DNA of 16,025 bases from Bacillota bacterium (lineage in GTDB: Bacteria; Bacillota; Clostridia; Christensenellales; Aristaeellaceae). Position 1 is the first letter of the stretch. The number at the start of each line of letters is the position of its first letter. The position numbers were made by a program, and so were the translations under genes. Shown here piece after piece: positions 1 to 6,311 of this stretch. The notes beneath the pieces were generated by a model. The model did no database searches and was not told the origin of the DNA. It was given only the letters and a program-made list of their open reading frames with translations. The stretch is from positions 1 to 16,025 of the forward strand of contig JAEZQK010000101.1 in NCBI GenBank assembly GCA_023413135.1. Direction: 5' to 3'.

Positions 1-201
1 CTTTCAACTACAGAAGTTTCGAAATATGACCATTCATCTTTGTCTGAACGCTGTAGGGGCGGGGCTCTGCTCCGCCCGCCGCGGTAGGTAATATTTCTCA
101 TCGGGCGGTTAAGAATCCCCGCCCCTACGGCGTTGTTTGTTTATTGGTTTATCTGCCAGGGATTATGAAATTCGTAACTTCAGTAGTTGAAAGTCAACTA
201 G
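1..201. repeat. MITE-like inverted-repeat element 1 (left tip cut by window edge)
   Basis: This non-coding element is bounded by inverted repeats. The left end (1-21, CTTTCAACTACAGAAGTTTC) matches the reverse complement of the right end (171-193) with two mismatches over about 21 bases. Its core holds a second inverted pair, GTAGGGGCGGGG at 53-64 and CCCCGCCCCTAC at 117-128, so the whole element can fold back on itself. The right tip, read inward on the minus strand, is CTAGTTGACTTTCAACTAC and can form its own small hairpin (TAGTTGA/TCAACTA). If the two ends are symmetric, about 8 bases are missing beyond position 1. Positions 117-157 recur in inverted orientation in element 3 (561-601). No transposase is encoded. 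Mobility is inferred only from the repeat structure. Confidence 0.75.
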
Positions 202-520
202 TAGTCTGACAACTACAGAAGTTACGTTTCATTTTTCATCTTCCGACGCGAAAGCAGCACATGTCAAGCGGCAATTGTATCATACGCATCATGAGCCTTC
301 CCCTTGAGGGGAAGGTGGCGCGTAGCGCCGGAAGAGGTGGTTTGCTACGGAAATATTGCCGCTACATACACCTCATCAGTCGACTTCGTCGACAGCTTCC
401 CCTCAAGGGGAAGCCTCTTCTGGCTGTTCATATCGTCCGTTTTTAAAGCATCTTTTTTGAAGTGCGATGCGATCATCCATTACCCGCATTCCGAAGCTTC
501 TGTAGTTGTCATACTACCAG
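198..520. repeat. MITE-like inverted-repeat element 2
   Basis: The left end at 198-226 begins CTAGTAGTCTGACAACTAC and continues AGAAGTTACG. The right end, read inward on the minus strand from 520, begins CTGGTAGTATGACAACTAC and continues AGAAGCTTCG. The two form terminal inverted repeats of about 27-29 bp with few mismatches. The interior differs from elements 1 and 3. It contains two nearly self-complementary 20-mers (296-315 and 395-414, cores TTCCCCTTGAGGGGAA and TTCCCCTCAAGGGGAA), plus a GTCGAC-TTC-GTCGAC hairpin at 379-393. Similar palindromic blocks are, from general knowledge, common intergenic repeats in gut Clostridia. The short ORFs inside run through the palindromes and are not credible genes. 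The tips share four bases with each neighbouring element. Confidence 0.8.
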
Positions 521-799
521 TAGTCTGACAACTACAGAAGTAACGAATTACATGATCCCCGGCAGATAAACCAATAAGCAAATAACGCCGTAGGGGCGGG
601 GCTCTGCTCCGCCCCTACGGCATTCAGGCAAAGATGGATGGGTTTTCCATTCAATTACACCCCACGGCAAATAAGCCAACAGCATACGGCTTCGTAGGTT
701 GATTATCGATCGCTTGCTTAGGCATGGCAGCCGGGAAAAAACAGGTGCGCAATTTGCAATCGTCCATGTTCCGTTACTACTGTATTTGCAGAGTAGTAG
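517..799. repeat. MITE-like inverted-repeat element 3 (diverged right end)
   Basis: The left end (517-545) reads CCAGTAGTCTGACAACTAC followed by AGAAGTAACG. The right end (772-799), read on the minus strand, begins CTACTACTCTGCAAATACAG and continues TAGTAACG, which aligns with the family repeat with about five substitutions and one gap. Positions 561-601 match the reverse complement of element 1 (117-157) with about two mismatches, so elements 1 and 3 are inverted relatives. The core is a GC-rich hairpin at 588-620. From about 650 to 770 the sequence has no counterpart in element 1, and I see no gene or RNA in it. The worn right end suggests this is an older copy. Confidence 0.65.
588..620. 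repeat. GC-rich perfect hairpin in element 3
   Basis: CCGTAGGGGCGG (588-599) is the exact reverse complement of CCGCCCCTACGG (609-620), with a 9-base loop. The same GTAGGGGCGGGG block forms the core of element 1 and reappears in altered form at 15958-15985. There is no adjoining T-tract, so this looks like element architecture and not a terminator. Confidence 0.8.
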
Positions 800-850
800 T
801 ATTTATTAACGCATTTTGCTTTCGAATAGTATAAGCAGCACCATACATAC

Positions 851-889
851 AAAAAGACCGCAGCTCCATGAGCAGGCTGCGGCCCTTTT
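851..889 (-). terminator. Rho-independent terminator after the sialidase-fold gene
   Basis: On the minus strand the stem CCGCAGC/GCTGCGG (882-876 with 864-858, 11-base loop) is followed by TCTTTTTG. It lies 13 bases past the stop codon at 902. A-rich bases upstream can pair with the T-tract, as is common in Firmicutes terminators. Confidence 0.85.
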
Positions 890-901
890 GGTTTATCCGA
901 A

Positions 902-1981
902 TTACAGGGATGTTACGGGTATCTTCGCCATGACGGCACTGCGGACATAGTCATGCTCCTGCAATGTTGCCGCCACGTAGAGATATCCGTCATGCTCATA
1001 GGCGCATGGATAAAACCATATCTTCCCGCGCCCGATTTGGTCGTCGTCACCTTCGAAAACCCGGTATACCTTGCTGAATTCATCGCTGCCTGCTTCCGCG
1101 ACAGCAATTACAAGCAGCGTCCGCACAAAATACCCGCGTTCCTCGTTATACACAATGTATTTCTTGCCATTGGATAGCTTTCCGGCGAATATCTTGGAAT
1201 TGCCGATGTTCATTGCGTTTGTGTATGGAGCAGACCATTTTTCGCCATAATCAACGCTTCGGAAAACGCAGGAAGGCCCTTCGTCATTGCGCGCAAACGC
1301 GGTGATGCGGTTCCCCTCAACGTAGAGCGTTGTTTCCGGGCAGCGCAGGCGGGTCGCCTTAGGATGAAGCGGATCATACAGAAAGATGCAACGCCATTCC
1401 TTTTCAATGGCCTGGCCTTGGCTGATCAGTATCACGGGAAAGGCCGGCGATTCCTCTTTCATGGGGACCCAGGCGGCCATAATATAGTTGCCGTTGTCCA
1501 TGAGCGTGGGCGGCGCATTGCAAATGAAGCCTTCCGATATTTTCGATACTTTTTTCCATTGCGCAAACGGATCCTCCTGCTGCTCATACAGGTCAAGAGA
1601 CACCGTCATGTTTTTACCCACCATCTCCGTAATGATGGCGTACAGCTTTCCGTTGTGCGGGAAAAAATTGATTGGCACATAGTGCTCTTCCGCATCGCTG
1701 ATCTTGCCGATGACGCAAAAGGGCTCGGACCATGTTTTGCCCTCATCCTTGGAAAAGCGCCCCCGAATCAGCGAGGAGCCGCAAATTTCGGCAGAAGTTG
1801 AGTTGTACCAGGCCTCGTACAGGATTCCGTTATGTGATGTGATAGCCAAGTCGTGCAGAAATGGCAATATGTCTTCCCTGCCGTCATGCGTAAGCGTTTT
1901 TACAATGCCCTTGGGATCGGCAGGCTTTATCGTGGATAGCGCCTTTGCGCTGTTCTCAAATATCTTTTCAAGATTTTGCAT
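902..1981 (-). CDS. Sialidase-fold (BNR/Asp-box) family protein, cytoplasmic
   Basis: This predicted six-bladed beta-propeller protein belongs to the sialidase-like superfamily. Two Asp-box motifs are visible, SKDEGKTW (about residue 77) and SVDYGEKW (about residue 230), along with typical blade phrases such as PPTLMDNGNYIMAAW. I start it at the ATG at 1981 (359 aa) because GGAGGAG lies 6 bases upstream. A TTG at 2002 and an ATG at 1996 would extend it but lack good ribosome sites. It has no signal peptide or membrane segment, so it should act inside the cell. I do not see a clear N-terminal RIP-type arginine motif of classical GH33 sialidases, so true sialidase activity is uncertain. It may act on another acidic sugar. 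It follows the DUF4364-like gene by 17 bases and ends at a terminator. Family membership is fairly sure; substrate is unknown. Confidence 0.8.
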   Translation of the reverse strand: MQNLEKIFENSAKALSTIKPADPKGIVKTLTHDGREDILPFLHDLAITSHNGILYEAWYNSTSAEICGSSLIRGRFSKDEGKTWSEPFCVIGKISDAEEHYVPINFFPHNGKLYAIITEMVGKNMTVSLDLYEQQEDPFAQWKKVSKISEGFICNAPPTLMDNGNYIMAAWVPMKEESPAFPVILISQGQAIEKEWRCIFLYDPLHPKATRLRCPETTLYVEGNRITAFARNDEGPSCVFRSVDYGEKWSAPYTNAMNIGNSKIFAGKLSNGKKYIVYNEERGYFVRTLLVIAVAEAGSDEFSKVYRVFEGDDDQIGRGKIWFYPCAYEHDGYLYVAATLQEHDYVRSAVMAKIPVTSL

Positions 1982-1998
1982 GATAAGCTCCTCCATCG

Positions 1999-2532
1999 TC
2001 AATGGAAGTCCGGCATCGGTTCGCCTTCGTCAATGCTTTCCCAGATGGCCTCGTAGGCGGTGTGCGCATTTTTCATCCAGTTCTCCTTGATCTTGACCGC
2101 CGTTTCCACGTTGTTGACAATGATGCTGATCTTGAACAGAACCTTCTCATCCTTGCGGATTGACAAGAAAACCGGGATGATGGCATTGGCCTGCTCGGTA
2201 TACTGCGCCAGATAGTTCTGCTCCTGTGCGAATACGGCTTGGAATGTTGCCGCCTTTTCTGCAATTTCTGCACGCTTTTCCCCGGGAATAACCAAGTGGG
2301 CCAGCTCGTCCTCTCCAGATGGTGTCAGGGCGTACACGATGCCGGATAAGGAAACTGACTGCCGGAGTTTTCCTTCTTCCACAAGCTTGGCAAGCACTTC
2401 GGGAAGATTAAGGGAATCTGTCACGCCAATATCCAAAAGAACGCGCCGAAGCTGTGCCGTGGTTAGTTTGGATATATTCGCCAATGTGCAAAGCACCATT
2501 TTTCTTCCGGATTCCATGTTCTGATCGCTCAT
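1999..2532 (-). CDS. DUF4364-like winged-helix protein
   Basis: This 177-aa protein resembles the DUF4364 family of Clostridia. An N-terminal winged-helix-like half (about residues 8-75) contains KLTTAQLRRVLLDIG, then PEVLAKLVEEGKLRQ, then YALTPSGEDEL. A C-terminal half (about 105-170) ends with AVKIKENWMKNAHTAYEAI, typical of the family tail. A DNA-binding or regulatory role is inferred from the fold; no ligand is known to me. The ATG is preceded by GGAGGT at 7 bases, a strong ribosome site. It is the first gene of a two-gene unit with the sialidase-fold protein. Such proteins are usually encoded among housekeeping genes, so pairing with a carbohydrate enzyme is unusual. I saw no convincing promoter in the 130 bases upstream. 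Confidence 0.75.
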   Translation of the reverse strand: MSDQNMESGRKMVLCTLANISKLTTAQLRRVLLDIGVTDSLNLPEVLAKLVEEGKLRQSVSLSGIVYALTPSGEDELAHLVIPGEKRAEIAEKAATFQAVFAQEQNYLAQYTEQANAIIPVFLSIRKDEKVLFKISIIVNNVETAVKIKENWMKNAHTAYEAIWESIDEGEPMPDFH

Positions 2533-2666
2533 TTTATACCTCCATGTTTGCTATTGGTGAATGGGCTCATTTTAGCATACCATTAAGAATCCGGACAGTA
2601 TGATGTTTTTCAAGCGTTTTCAGACTTAACAATCGCAAAAAGTATGCCATATCATTTATATAATGC

Positions 2667-2695
2667 GAGGCCGCCGGCTAAATGCCGGCGGCCTC
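2667..2695 (-). terminator. Strong hairpin terminator after rbsB-like gene
   Basis: A perfect 12-bp stem (GAGGCCGCCGGC with GCCGGCGGCCTC) with loop TAAAT lies 22 bases beyond the rbsB stop. On the minus strand it is followed by GCATTATATAAAT, not a clean T-run, so termination may be incomplete or may need a factor. It separates the transporter unit from the DUF4364/sialidase-fold unit. Confidence 0.75.
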
Positions 2696-2717
2696 TATCC
2701 TCTTGGAAACCTTGAAG

Positions 2718-3614
2718 TTACTCCGCGGTCTTGGTGATCAGGGCAACCTCGACGCCGATCATGGGTTCCACGATCTTGCCGGCCAGGAAGTCCACGGCGG
2801 TCTGGACGCCAATGATACCCATCTGATCGGGCAGCTGCTGCACGGTGGCCATCATGGTGCCTTCCTCGATGGCGGTCAAAGCGTCCTTGTCGGCATCGAA
2901 GCCTACGATGATGATGTCGCTGCGGCCGGCCTGCTGACAGGCTTCCACAACGCCAAGGGCCATCACGTCATTGTGGCAGAACACGGCCTTGACGTTAGGG
3001 TTGGCCAGCATCACGTTCTCCATGATGGACAAGGCTTGGGTGCGGTCCCAGTTGCCGATTTGACTGCTGACGACCTTGATGTTTTCGATGGTGTCCACCG
3101 CCAGGTGGAAACCTTCACCGCGATCCTTGGCGGCGGAAGCGCCGGCCTGGCCCTGGATCTCAGCAATCTCGCCGCCATCAGGCAGCAGGGAAACGATGTA
3201 TTCGCCGGCGATCTTGCCGCCGAACACGTTGTCGGAAGCGATGTGGCTGACGACTTCGCCGCCATTGGAGGAACGGTCGATGGTGATTACGGGCACGCCG
3301 GCCTTGTTGGCCAGTTCGACCACGGCGGGAGCCGCGTCGCTGTCAACGGGATTGTACAGGATGGCATCTACGCCGCGGGAGAGCAGGTCTTCCATGTTGC
3401 TGACGTCTTTGGCAGCGTCATTGGCGGCGTCCAGGACGATGACTTCCACGCCAAGTTCCGCAGCCTTTAACTGGGCGGCTTCGTACATGGTGACGAAGAA
3501 CTGGTTGGCGGTGTCGGAGAGCATCATGCCGATGGTGGCGGTCTTTTCTGCCATAGCAGGCGTAAACGCCAGCGCCATCATGGCAACCAGGACCAGAGCG
3601 AGGATTTTCTTCAT
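2718..3614 (-). CDS. rbsB: Ribose-type ABC transporter substrate-binding protein (RbsB-like)
   Basis: This exported sugar-binding protein (298 aa, close to the usual 296) feeds the RbsAC-like transporter encoded just upstream. An N-terminal signal peptide (MKKILALVLVAMMALAFTPA, cleavage near AMA-E) precedes a periplasmic-binding-protein type 1 fold. Residues matching known RbsB ribose contacts are visible: NQFF near the mature N-terminus, ITIDR, VVSHIASDN, DRGEGF, HND, VGFD and QLPDQ. The phenylalanine of the RbsB DFDR stretch is Trp here (NWDR). This supports ribose or a similar pentose. Unlike most Gram-positive binding proteins it has no lipobox cysteine. AGGAGG lies 7 bases before the ATG. 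It follows the permease after a 72-base gap and ends in a strong hairpin. No rbsK or rbsD is nearby, so the substrate remains inferred. Confidence 0.88.
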   Translation of the reverse strand: MKKILALVLVAMMALAFTPAMAEKTATIGMMLSDTANQFFVTMYEAAQLKAAELGVEVIVLDAANDAAKDVSNMEDLLSRGVDAILYNPVDSDAAPAVVELANKAGVPVITIDRSSNGGEVVSHIASDNVFGGKIAGEYIVSLLPDGGEIAEIQGQAGASAAKDRGEGFHLAVDTIENIKVVSSQIGNWDRTQALSIMENVMLANPNVKAVFCHNDVMALGVVEACQQAGRSDIIIVGFDADKDALTAIEEGTMMATVQQLPDQMGIIGVQTAVDFLAGKIVEPMIGVEVALITKTAE

Positions 3615-3686
3615 GGGTGTTCCTCCTACATAGTTTTTTTATTTAGCATACGGAGTATCTCACCCCGCATCACTAACGCTGTAAAA

Positions 3687-4661
3687 CTACCGTTTCTTTG
3701 TGTTGGCGTCCAGCAGCACCGCCGCCAGGATCACGCCGCCCTTGATGATGGTTTGCAGGTGGGGTGACGCATTGGTCAGGTTCAGGATGTTGTTGAGCAT
3801 GCCGATGATCACCGCGCCGATGATGGTATACAGGATATGGCCCTCGCCACCCCGAAGGGAGGTGCCGCCGATGACAACCGCCGCGATGGCGTCCATCTCA
3901 TAGCCCTGGCCTGCCAGAGGCTGGGCCGCCGCCACCCTTGCCGTGGTAATAACACCCGCCACGCCCGCCATGAGACCGCTGGCCATAAAGCCCAGAATCT
4001 TCGTTTTAGCTACGCTGATGCCCGAGAGGTATGCGGCGTCCTCATTGCCACCGATGGCGTAAATGTGGCGGCCATAGGCGGTTTTGTTCAGGATGTAATA
4101 CACAATGGCATAGATCACCGCCATGATCACGATGGGAACGGGCAGGAAATCGTTAAAGAGCGCGCCCTGGCCGATGGGCTTGAAGATACCTACGCCCGCC
4201 GACTTGTTGATGGAAATGGATGCGCCGTTGGTTAATACCAGCGTTGCCCCCCGGAAAATGGACAGGGAAGCCAGCGTGGCGATCATGGGCTGCAGGCGGC
4301 ATTTGGCCACAAAGAAGCCGTTGGCCGCGCCTGCGCCGGCGCCGATCAAGAGAGCCGCCGCCACCGCCAGCACCGCCGACCAGGGACTATTAATATGCAT
4401 CATCAAATATGCCGCCATGGCCCCCGAAAAGCCCAGCACCGAGCCTACGGAAATATCGATGCCGCCCATCAATATGGCGAAATACACGCCGGAGGCCAGA
4501 ATGGCGTTGACGGAAATCTGCTTGAAGATATTGGTCAGGTTATTGACCGTGAAAAAGTGGTCGCTCAAAAGGCTGAATACCACGGTCACAAGGAGCAGAA
4601 TCAAAAGGGGCCGCAATTTGTTAAGGATGGCTGTGGCTTTTTTCAGCGTCATGGAGGTCAC
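3687..4661 (-). CDS. rbsC: Ribose-type ABC transporter permease (RbsC-like)
   Basis: This membrane permease is of the CUT2 (ribose/xylose/galactose) type. The protein has about eight to ten hydrophobic segments and family signatures ISVNAILASGVYFAILMGGI, DISVGSVLGFSGA, GRHIYAIGGNEDAAYLSGI and GYEMDAIAAVVIGGTSLRGG, all close to E. coli RbsC. I place the start at GTG 4661 (324 aa) because AGGA sits 7 bases upstream. ATG 4652 is an alternative with poor spacing. A TTG at 4700 would overlap the rbsA stop in a TTGA and add 13 non-conserved residues. It lies between the ATPase and the binding-protein genes, in the standard rbsACB order. The start is uncertain but the function is clear. Confidence 0.88.
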   Translation of the reverse strand: MTSMTLKKATAILNKLRPLLILLLVTVVFSLLSDHFFTVNNLTNIFKQISVNAILASGVYFAILMGGIDISVGSVLGFSGAMAAYLMMHINSPWSAVLAVAAALLIGAGAGAANGFFVAKCRLQPMIATLASLSIFRGATLVLTNGASISINKSAGVGIFKPIGQGALFNDFLPVPIVIMAVIYAIVYYILNKTAYGRHIYAIGGNEDAAYLSGISVAKTKILGFMASGLMAGVAGVITTARVAAAQPLAGQGYEMDAIAAVVIGGTSLRGGEGHILYTIIGAVIIGMLNNILNLTNASPHLQTIIKGGVILAAVLLDANTKKR

Positions 4662-4696
4662 AACTCTTTCCTGTAAAATCAATGAATAACGGCATA

Positions 4697-6178
4697 TCAA
4701 GCCAGTATCATTTCCATAATCTTTTCCTGCGTGGCCTCTTCGCGGCTCAGTTCACCCTTCTTGTGGCCTTCGTTCAAAACCAGAATTCGGTCGCTCATGC
4801 CAAGAATCTCGGGCATTTCCGATGAGATCATCAAAATGGCCTTGCCCCTTGCCTTCAGTTGGTTGATGAGCAGGTAGATTTCCTTCTTCGCGCCCACGTC
4901 GATGCCGCGGGTAGGCTCATCCAGGATGAGCACCTCGGGCTCAGTCATCAGCGCCTTGGATAGCACCACCTTCTGCTGGTTGCCGCCGGAAAGGTTGCGC
5001 ACCAATTGCTGCATGGTGGGCGTTTTGATGTTGATCTTTTCGATATACTCGCGGCAGATGGCCTTTTCTTTTTTCCGGTCCACCGTGCCACGGCGGATGA
5101 TGGCCTTCAATGATGACAGGGTGATGTTGGTGCGCACGTCCAGCGCCATCACAAGGCCGTTGCGCTTGCGGTCCTCCGTCATGTAATACAGCCCCTGGCC
5201 AATGGCCTGGCTGGGCTTTTGCGGATGAAAATGCTTGCCGTTCAGCGTGACCTGACCCTCATGCCAGGGATGCACGCCATAGAGCGTCTGCATTAGTTCC
5301 GTGCGGCCTGCGCCTACCAGGCCCGTCACGCCCAGCACCTCGCACCGGTGCAGGTCAAAGGAGATATCGTGCACCAGGTGGTTGGTAAGGCCCTTCACCG
5401 ACAGCACCACATCGCCCGGCACACCCTGCTCGTAGGGGAACTGCTGGTCCAGCGTGCGGCCCACCATCATGCCGATCAGTTTATCCTGGGTAAGCTCTAC
5501 AACGGGTACCTCCCCCATAAACGCGCCGTCCCGCAAAATGGTGGCGCGGTCGCATATCTCAAACACTTCCTTGAGCCGGTGGGTGATATATACAATACCC
5601 TTCCCCTTTTGCTTCAGCTCGCGGATGATGGCGAACAGGCTTTCCACTTCCTCGTCGGGCAGCGCGTCCGTCGGTTCGTCCATCACGATCACCTGGGCAT
5701 CCAGCAGCAGTGCCTTGGCGATTTCTATCATCTGCTGCTGTGCGATGGACAGCGTGTCGATGGTGCGCTTGGGGTCCAGATTGATGCGCACCAACGCAAG
5801 CATCTCCCGCGCCTTTGCGATCATGGCGCGTATATCAAGCGCACCGGACTTTTTGCGAAGCTCCCGGCCCAGAAATATATTTTCATAGATCCGCATCTTG
5901 GGAATAAGATTCAGCTCCTGGTGGATGATGGCCAATCCGTCGTCCTGCGCCTGGCGCGCGTTTTGATACGCCACATCCCTGCCTTTGAACGTGATGGTGC
6001 CTTCATCCCGCTGTTGAACGCCTGTGAGCACCTTCATCAGCGTGCTTTTGCCCGCGCCGTTTTCGCCCAGCAGCGCCATCACCTCTCCCTCGTAGACGTT
6101 TAAGTCCACTTTAGAGAGTGCCGTTACGCCGGGAAACCGTTTGACGATGCCTCTTAATTTCAGAATCTCTTTGCCCAT
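4697..6178 (-). CDS. rbsA: Ribose-type ABC transporter double ATPase (RbsA-like)
   Basis: This is the energy-coupling subunit of the sugar importer: 493 aa with two fused nucleotide-binding domains. Domain 1 has a complete Walker A (GENGAGKST, residues 38-46), Q-loop IIHQELN, a degenerate signature LSIAQQQ (about 143) and Walker B VIVMDEPTDAL (about 163). Domain 2 has the family-typical degenerate Walker A GLVGAGRTE (about 285), signature LSGGNQQ (about 395) and Walker B VLILDEPTRGID. The stretches ESLFAIIRELKQKGKGIVYI and YYMTEDRKRNGLV are especially RbsA-like. GGAGGA precedes the ATG by a few bases. It is the first gene after the operator-controlled promoter at 6270-6298. The split of conserved and degenerate sites between the domains is normal for this family. 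Confidence 0.92.
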   Translation of the reverse strand: MGKEILKLRGIVKRFPGVTALSKVDLNVYEGEVMALLGENGAGKSTLMKVLTGVQQRDEGTITFKGRDVAYQNARQAQDDGLAIIHQELNLIPKMRIYENIFLGRELRKKSGALDIRAMIAKAREMLALVRINLDPKRTIDTLSIAQQQMIEIAKALLLDAQVIVMDEPTDALPDEEVESLFAIIRELKQKGKGIVYITHRLKEVFEICDRATILRDGAFMGEVPVVELTQDKLIGMMVGRTLDQQFPYEQGVPGDVVLSVKGLTNHLVHDISFDLHRCEVLGVTGLVGAGRTELMQTLYGVHPWHEGQVTLNGKHFHPQKPSQAIGQGLYYMTEDRKRNGLVMALDVRTNITLSSLKAIIRRGTVDRKKEKAICREYIEKINIKTPTMQQLVRNLSGGNQQKVVLSKALMTEPEVLILDEPTRGIDVGAKKEIYLLINQLKARGKAILMISSEMPEILGMSDRILVLNEGHKKGELSREEATQEKIMEMILA

Positions 6179-6256
6179 TCATCCTCCGCTAAGGCGCTCC
6201 GGTATGGACGCGATTCCCGTCGCAATAATTGAACCTGTTTTGAACATTTTGCACGA

Positions 6257-6270
6257 TGTAATCGAATACA
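6257..6270 (-). promoter_or_regulatory. Predicted LacI-type operator at the rbsA promoter
   Basis: On the minus strand this reads TGTATTCGATTACA, an inverted repeat around a central CG that is symmetric except for one base pair. That form is typical of LacI-family operators. Its first base is the last base of the -10 box, so a bound repressor would block initiation. It shares TCGATTACA with the site at 7327-7340. Confidence 0.8.
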
Positions 6271-6298
6271 TAATAGCAGAACAAAACAACTCTGTCAA
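6270..6298 (-). promoter_or_regulatory. Promoter of the rbsACB-like operon
   Basis: On the minus strand a perfect -35 TTGACA (6298-6293), a 17-bp spacer and -10 TATTAT (6275-6270) form a near-consensus sigma-A promoter. It lies about 90 bases before the rbsA ATG and just past the lacI stop, so rbsACB can be transcribed independently of lacI. Confidence 0.85.
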
Positions 6299-6311
6299 TA
6301 TACACAATCGT

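Noticed and set aside
261..528. Two short plus-strand ORFs inside element 2
   Set aside because: They read through palindromic repeat DNA, have no ribosome site and share no protein family features.
198..545. CRISPR-like repetition of the CTGACAACTACAGAAG motif
   Set aside because: The copies are inverted or spaced by hundreds of bases, not regularly spaced direct repeats, and no cas gene is present.
700..713. Possible third LacI operator around TTATCGATCG
   Set aside because: It lacks the TG...CA ends and symmetry of the other two sites and lies downstream of genes, inside element 3.
2574..2648. Distant inverted pair GCATAC/GTATGC upstream of the DUF4364-like gene
   Set aside because: Six-base arms nearly 70 bases apart are expected by chance. 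No promoter pair with proper spacing was found there either.
2682..3470. 262-codon plus-strand open frame opposite rbsB
   Set aside because: It is antisense to a clear RbsB family gene, low in complexity (rich in Asp, Gly, His), and has no ribosome site or family features. GC-rich codon bias keeps it open.
5348..6103. 251-codon plus-strand open frame opposite rbsA
   Set aside because: It is a shadow of the ATPase gene with His/Gln-rich composition and no recognisable domain.
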